The notes under the pieces were generated by a model, which worked only from the letters and a program-made list of their open reading frames with translations, did not search any database and was not told where the DNA came from. Of a stretch of DNA of 64,000 nucleotides, positions 42,986-51,811 are shown one piece after another (within the stretch, counting starts at the first letter, position 1; each line of letters starts with the position of its first letter). Source of the stretch: Tychonema bourrellyi FEM_GT703 (GTDB lineage: Bacteria > Cyanobacteriota > Cyanobacteriia > Cyanobacteriales > Microcoleaceae); assembly GCF_002412335.2 (NCBI RefSeq), contig NZ_NXIB02000002.1:1-64000 (forward strand), written 5' to 3'. Both the position numbers and the translations under genes were made by a program.

Positions 42986-43298
42986 CTCTAATTTCCCTCA
43001 GCTTTTCCTGCAAACGAGAAGGTGGACTCTTGCGCTTCAACTCTTCGACAAAAGCATCTGATTCAGCAGTGCGGCGGTCAATTTCTTCTCGATGATCGTA
43101 ATAGTAAGTCATGGCTGCATGAACCGCAGCAGGCAACAAATTATAATCCCTAGCGATTTCTTCTATTGACTCTCCCATATTAAGATACATTTCAGCGATG
43201 TGTGCTACAGAAATTCGATGACCGGCAATGCGTGGTTTACCACCAAGCACTCCCGGTGTAATTTCAATATACTTTGTGATGACTGATTGCTTAGACAT
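42978..43298 (-). CDS. DUF433 antitoxin
   Basis: A 106-aa antitoxin with YIEITPGVLGGKPRIAGHRI and the winged-helix segment VAHIAEMYLNMGESIEEIAR. The tail DAFVEELKRKSPPSRLQEKL probably wraps the toxin encoded next. It is a close relative of the 43475-43798 gene, and the two DUF433/DUF5615 units arose by duplication. Confidence 0.88.
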   Translation of the reverse strand: MSKQSVITKYIEITPGVLGGKPRIAGHRISVAHIAEMYLNMGESIEEIARDYNLLPAAVHAAMTYYYDHREEIDRRTAESDAFVEELKRKSPPSRLQEKLREIRGE

Positions 43299-43367
43299 AA
43301 AGCGTCAAAGGCTCCTAATTGGTAATTTTTAGAGCTATTTAATTTTAGCAAAAACAGACGAAGTGCG

Positions 43368-43491
43368 TTAGCGAAGCCCTCGAAGAGGATCGCCCATTCG
43401 TTGTCGTCACATCAATGCCATAGAGACGTAACGCCCTAGCAATGTCACGATCGATATGCTCATCTAAATGAAACCTAATTCGCAGACTCAC
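43368..43491 (-). pseudogene. Truncated DUF5615 toxin
   Basis: A GTG at 43491 opens RIRFHLDEHIDRDIARALRL, then YGIDVTTTNG, after which the frame runs into a repeat fragment (GCGTTAGCGAAGCCCTCG). Only about 33 residues of the toxin remain. It starts within the end of the intact DUF433 gene upstream, exactly where the intact pair has its toxin. The break leaves an antitoxin without toxin. Confidence 0.7.
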
Positions 43492-43798
43492 CTTTTAATT
43501 CCTTTATTTTTGCTTGTAACCTACCTGAATTTTGACGCATAAATTCATCCACAAAAGCATCATCTTCTGCCATTTCTCTGTCAATTGCTTGGCGATGATC
43601 GTAATAATAAGCCATAGCGTCATAAACTGCTGCTACCAGCAGATCGTACTTAGTGGCAATTTCTAAAAGAGAATAACCCATTTTTAGGTGCATCACCATG
43701 ACATCTTGTACGGCGATTCTCGTCCCAACAATCCGGGGTTTACCGCCTCGTATTCCCGGTGTTCTTTCAATGTGTTCTACGCTTACTGTTGTTGTCAT
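43475..43798 (-). CDS. DUF433 antitoxin with disabled partner
   Basis: A 107-aa antitoxin (VEHIERTPGIRGGKPRIVGT, then IAVQDVMVMHLKMGYSLLEI). It is intact, with the VDEFMRQNSGRLQAKIKELK tail, while its toxin gene is cut after 33 codons. Orphan antitoxins can protect against related toxins, here the neighbouring pair at 42689-43298. Confidence 0.87.
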   Translation of the reverse strand: MTTTVSVEHIERTPGIRGGKPRIVGTRIAVQDVMVMHLKMGYSLLEIATKYDLLVAAVYDAMAYYYDHRQAIDREMAEDDAFVDEFMRQNSGRLQAKIKELKGESAN

Positions 43799-43845
43799 AT
43801 TTTTTTATTAGGTCTGATTCACAAATAATACTATTATAGCCAAAA

Positions 43846-43907
43846 CTCGGCACTAAATCTTTTGCAGAACAACAAGACTTTGACATTAGAGTTATTATAG
43901 CTTTTCG
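43846..43907 (+). repeat. Duplicate of the orphan toxin's 3' end
   Basis: This stretch, including TTTTGCAGAACAACAAGACT, matches 40499-40562 with only a few changes. It encodes the end of the nuclease tip (SFAEQQDF) without the rest of the gene. It marks a recombination or duplication boundary of the toxin cassette. Confidence 0.75.
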
Positions 43908-43954
43908 AGATATTGACAAAAATCAGCGTTTATCAACGGTTCAAAAAAGCTCCC

Positions 43955-44608
43955 TCACTCAGCCAGCACTTCCCTCACCCTTTCTCGAAACAAACGCACC
44001 GCCGCCCTTTGTCCAATACTTTTACTTTGTTCTATCAAATCGGGAATTTCTGCGATCGGCAAAAACGGAAAAGCCAGACTATTCTCCCTCTTTTCATAAC
44101 TTCCCTCAACTAATTGATACACTTGAAGACTTTCATTGCGATATCTCCAGATTTCAGGAACACCCAGATCGGCATAAATTGAGAACTTATTCAAAGAAGA
44201 ACTCGTGTAGTCTGATTCTACTACCAAATCCGGCGGCGGATCTATGGGCAAATTGATTTCATCTTTATTTCTAACTAAAGATTCATTTTGAATGTAAAAA
44301 CAAGTATCTGGTTCAATAGCACGAGCTAAATCTTCCCGTTCCAGAGTCAACGCACCAAGGCTCATAGCTTCAATTTCTAACTCATCTGCTAAAGCTCCAA
44401 TAAATAGTTCTAGCATGACTTTAGGTCTTTCGTGTTTAGGTAATGGCATTCTGATTTCTAAAACTCCTTCAGCATAAGCAATTCTCCACGCTCTACCGTC
44501 GCCGACATCAGACATGATCGCTTTAAATGTTAGCCATTTAATGCCTGTCAAAGTAATTAGTTTTTCCTCGCTACTTTGTTGAGGAGGAGTTAATGTGGTT
44601 GTTACCAT
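43955..44608 (-). CDS. Uma2 family endonuclease (DUF820)
   Basis: A 217-aa Uma2 protein of a different subgroup from the tandem pair at 28826-30030. It has LTGIKWLTFKAIMSDVGDGR, LEIRMPLPKHE, and the catalytic PPDLVVESDYTSSSLNKFSI region with YADLGVPEIWRYRNESLQVY. The acidic and Lys residues of the PD-(D/E)XK core appear present. It is monocistronic, followed by the toxin-tail duplicate on one side and the 84-bp repeats on the other. Confidence 0.88.
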   Translation of the reverse strand: MVTTTLTPPQQSSEEKLITLTGIKWLTFKAIMSDVGDGRAWRIAYAEGVLEIRMPLPKHERPKVMLELFIGALADELEIEAMSLGALTLEREDLARAIEPDTCFYIQNESLVRNKDEINLPIDPPPDLVVESDYTSSSLNKFSIYADLGVPEIWRYRNESLQVYQLVEGSYEKRENSLAFPFLPIAEIPDLIEQSKSIGQRAAVRLFRERVREVLAE

Positions 44609-44692
44609 TTGAGCTATGATTAGTTAAGCTTTGATTGATTTTAGCATAATCTTCTCTCATCTGTATCCACTAAACATCTCCAGACAAATCAG

Positions 44693-44944
44693 TATTGAAC
44701 AGGCAAGATGCCTGTTCCACAATAATTATGGTCGATGTCTATTGTGGCACGGGCGTCCCGCCTGTGCTTTGGAAGGTATTGAACAGGCAAGATGCCTGTT
44801 CCACAATAATTATGGTCGATGTCTACTGTGGCACGGGCGTCCCGCCTGTGCTTTGGAAGGTATTGAACAGGCAAGATGCCTGTTCCACAATAATTATGGT
44901 CGATGTCTACTGTGGCGCGGGCGTCCCGCCTGTGCTTTGGAAGG
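44693..44944. repeat. Three tandem 84-bp repeats
   Basis: Units start at 44693, 44777 and 44861 and are nearly identical. Each holds the 25-bp palindrome in minus orientation (GAACAGGCAAGATGCCTG), ATTATGGTCGATGTCTA and a second palindrome (GGCACGGGCGTCCCGCCTGT). As 84 is a multiple of three, false open frames appear on both strands. This is not a CRISPR array: the repeats are contiguous, with no unique spacers. Confidence 0.9.
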
Positions 44945-45002
44945 GATTCAAAAAAGTGCGATCGCCTTTTATGACAAAAAGTGCGATCGCCCATTTCAAC
45001 TC

Positions 45003-46019
45003 CTAACCAGAAATCACCTGACTCAAAAGATGAGCCTGAGAACCCTCCAGACGAGGCCCGTGAATCTGCACCACCATAGAAGCCAAATAATTGCCCCAAC
45101 GAGCCGCTTGTGCAGAACTCAAACCATTAGTAAGTCCAAACAAAACACCGCCCGCAAAAGCATCCCCAGCACCCACAGTATCGATCGCCTTAACCGGAAA
45201 TCCAGCCACATCAACAATCTGTTTATTCTCCACAACAATGCAGCCTTTATCCCCATTCGTGATAAAAGCCAAATCCGAAATCTCGCTCATTTTCCGAGCA
45301 CACTCCTCCAAAGATTCCTCCTTAAAAAAGCTGCGGACTTCATCAGCATTGCAAAAAATCGCATCGCAATATTCCGAAACTACTTTATGAAAATCATCAG
45401 CAAATTGAGCGACCAAAAAGCCATCTGAAAAAGTAAAAGCTACCTTCACACCCAGACGCTTAGACTGTTCCATCGTCTCAATACTAGCCTTTCTCGGATC
45501 TGGAGTGCTCCAAAGATAGCCCTCAACATAACTATACTTACAGTGAGATAGTCGATCGACATCAATATCAGTCATCGCCAGACTAGCAGAAACCCCCAAA
45601 TTAGTACACATCGTGCGTTCCGCATCCGGCGTAGTCAGCACGACACAAGTACCCGTGGGCCCGTTTGACTCAGTGGCAGGATGAACGTTAAAATCAATCC
45701 CAGCCTCCAACAAGTCTTGCCGATAAAATTCGCCGTTAGTATCCTTAGCAACCTTCCCCGAATAATAGCATTTCCCACCGCTCTGAGCCACGCCAATCAT
45801 CGTATTTGCCGCCGAACCCCCCGATCGCATTTGCAGCGAAGTGTGCTCCAAATCGTGCAAAATCCCCCCCTGGGTTTCCGAATCCATCAGCGTCATCCCG
45901 CCGCGATTCAGTCCGTGTTTGATCACAAAATCATCTTCCACTAATGCTAAGATGTCTACAAGGGCATTGCCCACGCCGAACACATCTATCGAACCTGAAT
46001 TGATCTTGTTTTCTGTCAT
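45003..46019 (-). CDS. Adenosine kinase (PfkB family)
   Basis: A 338-aa PfkB/ribokinase-family sugar kinase when read from ATG 46019 (MTENKINSGSIDVFGVGNAL). The two family signatures are visible: the Gly-rich RSGGSAANTMIGVAQSGGK, and the anion-hole motif with the catalytic base, KAIDTVGAGDAFAGGVLFGL (Asp in GAGD). FxNADEVRSFF and LAFITNGDKGCIV are typical of the adenosine kinase group. It would phosphorylate adenosine to AMP in purine salvage. An in-frame extension upstream to 46079 is less likely. The substrate is inferred from overall similarity. Confidence 0.85.
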   Translation of the reverse strand: MTENKINSGSIDVFGVGNALVDILALVEDDFVIKHGLNRGGMTLMDSETQGGILHDLEHTSLQMRSGGSAANTMIGVAQSGGKCYYSGKVAKDTNGEFYRQDLLEAGIDFNVHPATESNGPTGTCVVLTTPDAERTMCTNLGVSASLAMTDIDVDRLSHCKYSYVEGYLWSTPDPRKASIETMEQSKRLGVKVAFTFSDGFLVAQFADDFHKVVSEYCDAIFCNADEVRSFFKEESLEECARKMSEISDLAFITNGDKGCIVVENKQIVDVAGFPVKAIDTVGAGDAFAGGVLFGLTNGLSSAQAARWGNYLASMVVQIHGPRLEGSQAHLLSQVISG

Positions 46020-46099
46020 TACTAATCTTGGGTTTACACTAATTATCCACTCTACAATAAATCGGTTTATACTCAACATCTATTGTGAACTTCTTACTC

Positions 46100-46131
46100 C
46101 CTCCCCTTAATAAGGGGAGGGTTGGGGTGGG
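46100..46131. repeat. Palindromic CCCTCCCCTTAATAAGGGGAGGG repeat
   Basis: CTCCCTCCCCTTAAT pairs with AAGGGGAGGGTTGGGG. It belongs to the CCCCTTA-palindrome family seen at 19311, 35544 and 59593. It lies in the gap between the adenosine kinase and the next gene. Confidence 0.7.
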
Positions 46132-46298
46132 GTAAAAAACTTTACGACTCCTGCAAGGATTGCTATAGTTGGGGATAATGCTGGCGGACCAAGGCTGGGA
46201 AGTGATTTTGGATGCAAAGTTCGATCGCCCGTCCAATTGAATTTTATGCTAATCTTGTGGATATCTTTCCGTTCTATTATAAAAAGGACTTGCAAGCC

Positions 46299-46622
46299 AT
46301 GCCAAAATTTACGAGCGACTCAAAAGCGTTTAACCCCGGATTGATCTGGTTTGTGTTTTTTACTGTTGGCTTTCGCTTAGTAGGATGTACCCTCCCCATA
46401 AGTCTGATCTTCGGTCTACTAGGAGGTGTCGCAATCGGTTTGGTGGTAGCTTGGTGGCACAACGAACTGCTACTCAATCCCCATAAACGTCCCAAGGACA
46501 AACCTTCTGATGCTATCCTGAATAAAGAAGTAGTAGAAACAGGTGGTAAATATGCCACCAAGCCTAGACGTCAAGCTTCTACATTCCTTGACTGGTTGTC
46601 AGCACCAGAGAATAAGCCTTGA
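46299..46622 (+). CDS. Small membrane hypothetical protein
   Basis: A 107-aa protein from ATG 46299 (MPKFTSDSKAFNPGLIWFVF), with AAGGA 12 bases upstream; an earlier ATG at 46212 would add an unlikely lead. Two adjacent membrane helices (WFVFFTVGFRLVGCTLPISL and FGLLGGVAIGLVVAWW) form a hairpin, and a Lys/Pro-rich cytoplasmic tail follows. The family is common in cyanobacteria without known function. It is 34 bases upstream of the YdcF-like gene and may be in one operon with it. Confidence 0.7.
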   Translation: MPKFTSDSKAFNPGLIWFVFFTVGFRLVGCTLPISLIFGLLGGVAIGLVVAWWHNELLLNPHKRPKDKPSDAILNKEVVETGGKYATKPRRQASTFLDWLSAPENKP

Positions 46623-46656
46623 GTTTTGAGTTTTGAGTTAATTAATATCAAACCGA

Positions 46657-47451
46657 ATGTTTGTATTTCTGTCGAAGCTACTGCCACTATTTATCTATCC
46701 TTTGGGGTTGAGTTGCCTGTTAATAGTGGCGGCTTTAACTATGCTTTGGAAGCGCCCCAAATGGTCGGCTTTGCCAATGGCTGCGGCTCTAATTATTTTA
46801 CTTCTGGGAAGTAGCGGTTGGGTTTCAAAGTCTTTAGTTCGATCGCTAGAATGGCAAAATCTACCAATGGCAGAAACCCCCCAAGCTGATGCTATCATTG
46901 TCTTGGGAGGTGGTGTCAAAGCTGCTTTACCGCCACGGCCTTGGGTGGAATTGGGCGAAGCGGGCGATCGCATTATTTACGCTTCCAGACTATACCGTCA
47001 AGGCAAAGCGCCTCTGCTAATTCTCAGCGGCGGTAGAGTAGAGTGGAAAGGTGGCGGATCTCCCGAATCGGCAGACATGGCAGAAATCGCCCAAACTTCT
47101 GGCGTACCTGCATCAGCAATTCTGCAAGATCCCGATTCAAATAACACCTATCAAAATGCGGTCAATGTGCGAAAAATTCTAGATACTAAAAATATCAAAG
47201 GGCCGGTTTTGTTAGTAACATCGGCGATGCACATGACTCGATCGCTTTTAATTTTTCAGCGTCAGGGAATAAAAGCAATTGCTGCACCCACAGACTTTCA
47301 TATTACCCAGCGGGATATGACAGTTGCTCAAAGCAATTGGCAAGCAGTGATACTCAATTGTCTACCGGATTCCTATCAGTTGCACCAGTCAACCACAGCT
47401 TTGAAAGAATATATTGGCTTAATTGTATATCGCCTGCTAGGATGGCTGTAG
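46657..47451 (+). CDS. YdcF/ElyC-like (DUF218) membrane protein
   Basis: A 264-aa protein with two N-terminal membrane spans (LPLFIYPLGLSCLLIVAALT and ALPMAAALIILLLGSSGW). A DUF218 domain follows: ADAIIVLGGGVKAALPPRPW, YASRLYRQGKAPLLILSGGR, DPDSNNTYQNAVNVRKIL and LLVTSAMHMTRSLLIFQR. Such proteins include SanA/ElyC, implicated in envelope or lipid-carrier homeostasis. The active-site-like Asp/Asn-Thr residues are kept. A typical core-genome gene with normal length. Confidence 0.88.
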   Translation: MFVFLSKLLPLFIYPLGLSCLLIVAALTMLWKRPKWSALPMAAALIILLLGSSGWVSKSLVRSLEWQNLPMAETPQADAIIVLGGGVKAALPPRPWVELGEAGDRIIYASRLYRQGKAPLLILSGGRVEWKGGGSPESADMAEIAQTSGVPASAILQDPDSNNTYQNAVNVRKILDTKNIKGPVLLVTSAMHMTRSLLIFQRQGIKAIAAPTDFHITQRDMTVAQSNWQAVILNCLPDSYQLHQSTTALKEYIGLIVYRLLGWL

Positions 47452-47597
47452 GGGAATTTTAGTTTTGGATTTAAGATTAATTGAACCGCGAAGGCGCGTT
47501 CGGTGAAGCCGTTCCCGTAGGGTAGGACACGAAGGAAGAAAATGTGTTAGCTTAAAGTAATTACAGCTAATATTTGGCGTAGTCGCCCTAAACAATT
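47452..47597. other. Gap with a CGCGAAGG-type filler repeat
   Basis: GAACCGCGAAGGCGCGTTCG at about 47481 and ACGAAGGAAGAAA at about 47530 belong to the CGCGAAGGACGCGAAGG class of cyanobacterial short repeats. No gene is seen. Confidence 0.5.
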
Positions 47598-47831
47598 ATG
47601 TTGCCCCACGAGTTGCAAGGTATTTTCCCAGAATCCACTCCCGCGGCCGAAAGTTTACAGGAAAACCAAATTGTTCGAGATTTTTATTCAGAAGTTAAGT
47701 ATCGTCAAGAACTTGAACAACACTGTCAATGGTACTACGCTACAGCGAAACAGCATCAACAGGAATTGCAGAAAATGCAGGGAGATTTTAATATTTTCGG
47801 TTGGTTTTGTCGGGGACGGCATAAGAATTAA
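47598..47831 (+). CDS. Small conserved-looking hypothetical protein
   Basis: A 77-aa protein (MLPHELQGIFPESTPAAESL, then VKYRQELEQHCQWYYATAKQ). It is helical and rich in Gln/Glu, ending in a FNIFGWFCRGRHKN tail. It looks like one of the small cyanobacterial proteins of unknown role. It stands alone and converges with the histidine kinase gene. Confidence 0.6.
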   Translation: MLPHELQGIFPESTPAAESLQENQIVRDFYSEVKYRQELEQHCQWYYATAKQHQQELQKMQGDFNIFGWFCRGRHKN

Positions 47832-47928
47832 AAGTATTTTCCTCCTTCCCCAAGCAAACATTACGGTCTATCTTTAGAGTTTCGATCCCCTCAAAATTGT
47901 CACTACACAATCCGTTGCCGAACTTCGG

Positions 47929-50544
47929 CTATACCAACGGAAGTGTCACGACACAATTTGTACCAATACCAACTTCACTGGTAATCTGAATGCTACCTTG
48001 ATGTAAGTCCACGCACTTTTTGACCACGATCAACCCCAATCCCGTACCAGGGATAGTTCGGACATTCTTACCTCGCTGAAATGGCTCAAACAACTGCTTT
48101 ATATCTTCAGGGAAAATGCCAATTCCTCGATCTTGAACCCGGAGGATAACAGCATATGGCTGAAACTCTAAACCAAGATGCACATTACCTCCTTTGGGCG
48201 AATACTTGATCGCATTCGATAACACATTGGATAAAATAGAACGCAACAACTTTTCATCCAAACAAACTGGAATTGGATTTCCTTCACAGGTAAACGTGAG
48301 GGTATACTGACTGCCAGCACTGAGTCGCATTTCCTCCACAAATTGATGACAAAACTGTTCCAAAACCAGAAGTTTTGGATTAAATTCTAGTTTCCCTGTT
48401 TCGGCGCGATTTATGGTTAAAATATCATCAAGCAACTGCACCATATTCCTCACAGAATCCTGAATTCGGTGCAGATTTCTCAGTCGCTTTTGGGAATCAT
48501 TCCATTCGTCTGGACTGTTTTCTAGGATTTGAGCTGCTGCCAAAGCGGTGCTGAGTGGGGTGCGAAATTCATGGGATGCCATTGAAAAAAAGCGGGTTTT
48601 CAGAATACTGAGTTCTTGTTCACGCTCTAGGGCTAACCGAATTTCGTCCAGTCGTTTTCGCTCGGTAATGTCACGAGCATTGACTATAATTTGTGTCGTG
48701 GCTGCATTGTCGATAAAAGGCTGGCTAATCGCTTCTAAGGTTCGCCAAGAATTATCTTTGTGCCGATAGCGGAACTCAATCGGACGGTTTATTTCTGCAC
48801 TTTGCAGGGTATTGGTAAAACTGTAGTAAGTAGTGGTAAAATCATCTGGGTGAATTGGCTCAAATATTTTCTTACCCACGAGTTCAGATACTAAATATCC
48901 TAAGACTTTTTCTACAGAAGGACTGACGTAGCGGATAGTGCCTTCTGTATTTAAAATCATAATGATATCGAGAGCATTTTCAATTAGCGATCGAAATCTT
49001 TCTTCGCTTTGTCGTAATGCTTGTTCTGCTTGTTTTCGTCCGGTTGTGTCTCGCTGGATGGCGATCCAGTGCGTATACCAACCTATTTGATCGGCAACAG
49101 GGACGATGCTGAATTCATTCCAAAATTCGGAGCCATTTTTACGGTAGTTAATCACTTCAACGGTGACTGGTTCCCAGCGCGAAAGTGCAGTCCGAATCTT
49201 GTCTAATTCTACGCGATCGGTTTTTGTTCCCTGCAAAATCCGAGGTGTTTTTCCCAACACTTCCTCTGGGCTATATCCTGTAATCTGGGTAAATGCTTCG
49301 TTGACATAGATAATACGAGGGCCAGGTTCATTAATGGGTTCCGCTTCGGTAATGACAACGGCATCGTTTGTGTTGACGACAACTGACTGGAGAAGTCGCA
49401 CTTGTTCTGCTTGTTGCTTTTGTTCGGTAATGTCGGCAATCACTGCCACAATGCCGTCAATCTGATTCTCACTATTCTTTAAAGGGGCAGCGGAGAAGAT
49501 AATATCGATCGCACTTCCATCTTTTTTATGACGACGCAGTTCGACTCTGCTATAGGTGGTTCCTTGCAGGAGATTGGTGCGGAGTGTGGAATAGTCTTCT
49601 AATGGATCGTCGAGAAAAATAGGGTTGGGATGGTTGATAACTTCTGCTTCAGTCCAGCCAAACATCTGTTCGGCGGCGGGATTCCAAATCTTCACGTACC
49701 CCTCTACATCCAACGTGAAGATAGCGCGAGGAGATGCGGTAATCAGGGTTTGCAGGGTGTGGTTGGTGTGGCGCAGTTCTACTTCGGTGCGCTGTCGTTC
49801 GGCAATTTCGCCCCGCAGGGCGACGTTTGCTTCAGCTAATTCTTCGGTGCGTTGCTGGACACGCTGTTCGAGTTCGGCATTGAGTTGTTGAAGTTGTTGG
49901 TATAATTCAGATTGTTGAATGGCGATCGCCACTTGCGTCGCTAGTTGCTGCATTAACTGGACTTCCCAAGTTTCCCAGGTACGGGGGCCATCGCATTGAT
50001 GAGCAATCAATAACCCCCAAAGATCAGGGACGGAATGACTCCCTTCAACCTCCCGATTTTCTTGGAGGATGGGTACAACCAATTTTGCTTTGACTCCAAA
50101 TTGTTGGACAAAATCCGTCAGACAAGGTTCGACATCGGCTTGTTCAACATTGGTAATCAGGCGGGTTTTCCCCAGAGAGTAAGCCTGATGGTACTCCCTC
50201 GGAAATACTTCTTCTGGAAAAGATGTTCCTAAAATGACGGGGTAAGGGGGTAACACTGTTTCGTTGATGGCGCTACCCGTTCCATCTGGCCATATACGGT
50301 AAATGAGAACGCGATCGGCTTCTAGAAAGCGCTGCACATCTGCCACTGTGGTTTCTAGCACTTCATCCAAATCCAGAGATTGCCGAATGTGTTGAGCAAT
50401 TTGATTGACTAACCGTTCGCGATCGGTTTGTTGTCGCAGCACCCCTTCTGCCCGTCGCCGTCGGGCTACTTCCTGCTTGAAGTAGAAGGAAATTACTAGC
50501 AGAAATAAAACGCCGATCGCAACGAGAAAAGTGCCATTCAGCAT
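47929..50544 (-). CDS. ccaS: CcaS-like cyanobacteriochrome-type sensor histidine kinase
   Basis: From ATG 50544 (MLNGTFLVAIGVLFLLV) the protein has 871 aa. The order is one N-terminal membrane span, a GAF domain (about 50-235), a coiled coil, three PAS domains (about 270-640), HisKA with His658 in SHEFRTP, and an HATPase core (NVLSNAIKYSPKGG, GTGLGL). This is the CcaS layout with one extra PAS. In the GAF, Cys141 (VEPCLTDF) aligns with the bilin-binding Cys, but the usual following His is Leu142; LWGLLIAHQCDGPRTWE is conserved. The in-frame ORF reaches 50634, overlapping the cpcL-like gene. Neighbours, linker operon and facing CcaR-like gene strongly support the assignment. Confidence 0.82.
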   Translation of the reverse strand: MLNGTFLVAIGVLFLLVISFYFKQEVARRRRAEGVLRQQTDRERLVNQIAQHIRQSLDLDEVLETTVADVQRFLEADRVLIYRIWPDGTGSAINETVLPPYPVILGTSFPEEVFPREYHQAYSLGKTRLITNVEQADVEPCLTDFVQQFGVKAKLVVPILQENREVEGSHSVPDLWGLLIAHQCDGPRTWETWEVQLMQQLATQVAIAIQQSELYQQLQQLNAELEQRVQQRTEELAEANVALRGEIAERQRTEVELRHTNHTLQTLITASPRAIFTLDVEGYVKIWNPAAEQMFGWTEAEVINHPNPIFLDDPLEDYSTLRTNLLQGTTYSRVELRRHKKDGSAIDIIFSAAPLKNSENQIDGIVAVIADITEQKQQAEQVRLLQSVVVNTNDAVVITEAEPINEPGPRIIYVNEAFTQITGYSPEEVLGKTPRILQGTKTDRVELDKIRTALSRWEPVTVEVINYRKNGSEFWNEFSIVPVADQIGWYTHWIAIQRDTTGRKQAEQALRQSEERFRSLIENALDIIMILNTEGTIRYVSPSVEKVLGYLVSELVGKKIFEPIHPDDFTTTYYSFTNTLQSAEINRPIEFRYRHKDNSWRTLEAISQPFIDNAATTQIIVNARDITERKRLDEIRLALEREQELSILKTRFFSMASHEFRTPLSTALAAAQILENSPDEWNDSQKRLRNLHRIQDSVRNMVQLLDDILTINRAETGKLEFNPKLLVLEQFCHQFVEEMRLSAGSQYTLTFTCEGNPIPVCLDEKLLRSILSNVLSNAIKYSPKGGNVHLGLEFQPYAVILRVQDRGIGIFPEDIKQLFEPFQRGKNVRTIPGTGLGLIVVKKCVDLHQGSIQITSEVGIGTNCVVTLPLV

Positions 50545-50585
50545 GGGAATAGGAATAGAGGAACCGATCGCATTCTTACTACCAG

Positions 50586-51329
50586 CTACTGATTGCCGAT
50601 CGCGATAGCCAACATGACAATTATAATGCCACAAACAGGCAACAACAATGCTGCAACCATTGGCCCGTTTGCACGTTCAACGAAAGTCGCAAAATCAAAT
50701 CGTTCATTTTGAGTAAACAAACCATCGGCTCTCTGAATTGGACGGAGGCTGGATTGGGGGAGTTTGTTACGATAATCTATGCCATAACGAGCCATGCGCT
50801 CAAAGGGCAAGTCGCCTTGACTCCGCTGAGGCAAAATCCGTCGCCGTTGATAGGGAACGATGTCTTCGCCAAAGTTGATCAAGTATTCTTCGCTATTGAG
50901 CAAGTCATCAATGAACCCTGGCAATCCTTTGGTTGCCAGAACGATCGACCAAGCCATCTTTTCGCGATCGCTATACACTTCACGACCCAAAATCCGCTGG
51001 ATACATATCTGCACAAAGCGATAGTTATTATTGCTATTGTAAACGAGCCTCCGAAATGAATCAGAAACAGCCAGTCCTCGAATGAAATCTTTGACTGTAA
51101 TTTGACCAACTCTTAGTTGAGACTCCAAAAACCGTTGCCGATTGCTAGCAAGCATCTGTTGTTCGTTACATATCTGGCGGTATGCCACATGAATGAGAGT
51201 ATCCATCTCACCCGGTGAGAGCGTATTTTCGGTGGTGTAAATTCTCGGTTGTTCATCACCAGGAACTTCGTAGCCTGCGACGCGCTGATTTTGAGAGGAT
51301 GGTGAATAGCTTAAAAGGGGAAGAGCCAT
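50586..51329 (-). CDS. cpcL: Membrane-anchored phycobilisome rod linker (CpcL / CpcG2 type)
   Basis: A 247-aa rod-core-type linker. It starts [20 protein letters not shown], as CpcG proteins do, and has one phycobilisome linker domain (about 20-175), including [20 protein letters not shown] and [20 protein letters not shown]. Instead of a core-binding end it finishes with a hydrophobic helix, [20 protein letters not shown], preceded by RANGP. That membrane tail defines CpcL (CpcG2), which holds core-less, rod-shaped phycobilisomes on the thylakoid and passes energy mainly to photosystem I. In Synechocystis the homologue is induced by green light through CcaS/CcaR. The gene lies directly upstream of the CcaS-like kinase. 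Confidence 0.92.
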   Translation of the reverse strand: MALPLLSYSPSSQNQRVAGYEVPGDEQPRIYTTENTLSPGEMDTLIHVAYRQICNEQQMLASNRQRFLESQLRVGQITVKDFIRGLAVSDSFRRLVYNSNNNYRFVQICIQRILGREVYSDREKMAWSIVLATKGLPGFIDDLLNSEEYLINFGEDIVPYQRRRILPQRSQGDLPFERMARYGIDYRNKLPQSSLRPIQRADGLFTQNERFDFATFVERANGPMVAALLLPVCGIIIVMLAIAIGNQ

Positions 51330-51416
51330 GAAATTTCCTGTGTTTTAAATTTAGACAAATTGGATTGATTGTGCAAGCTTCATCTTGAAAACATTCCGAT
51401 TGTGCTATCTCCTAGA

Positions 51417-51749
51417 TCAACAACTTGGATCGAATCGAGTATGAAAACTGCCATATTTAAACCAGTATTGCTTGAGGTTATGACAAGGCGTATGCAAACT
51501 GGCTTTGGCACGATATAGAATGACTTGACGATGATCGCCCATCCAAATTTTGTCGATCGCATCAACCGAAATTAATGTTCCTCCTAAAGCCCTAATAGAC
51601 TCGGTAAATCGCTCAATCGCGCTATAGTCGATAGTCTCAAAGAGATAAAAGTTGCCAGAACAAATTAAATGACGGCTGCGAATCCAGCATTGCAATTTTT
51701 TTTGGGCTTGTGGTGGCAACATTCTAATGCAGTTGAGCGTGAGACTCAT
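51417..51749 (-). CDS. cpeR: CpeR-like phycoerythrin regulator
   Basis: A 110-aa protein; ATG 51749 (MSLTLNCIRMLPPQ) is used, while ATG 51722 (MLPPQAQKKLQCWIRSRHLI) probably gives the conserved start. The body reads FYLFETIDYSAIERF, then GGTLISVDAIDKIWMGDHRQ and VILYRAKASLHTPCH. From memory this is the form of CpeR, an activator of phycoerythrin genes related to phycobilin lyases; I could not check it. In Nostoc punctiforme cpeR1 lies with cpeC and cpcG2 in an operon under CcaS/CcaR, the same company as here. If correct, this organism makes phycoerythrin, whose structural genes are outside the window. Confidence 0.62.
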   Translation of the reverse strand: MSLTLNCIRMLPPQAQKKLQCWIRSRHLICSGNFYLFETIDYSAIERFTESIRALGGTLISVDAIDKIWMGDHRQVILYRAKASLHTPCHNLKQYWFKYGSFHTRFDPSC

Positions 51750-51811
51750 GGTTGAACGGCAAAAGGTAATGAGGATTTCAGATTGGATTTTGTCAAGTCA
51801 GTTTATCGATC

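Noticed and set aside
44693..44944. Possible CRISPR array
   Set aside because: The three units are identical throughout with no unique spacers, and no cas gene is in the window.
44631..45428. 265-aa plus-strand and 136-aa minus-strand open frames over the 84-bp repeats
   Set aside because: They exist only because the repeat length is a multiple of three; products are repetitive (CRLFHN, GTGILPVQY) and the rest overlaps the adenosine kinase gene antisense.
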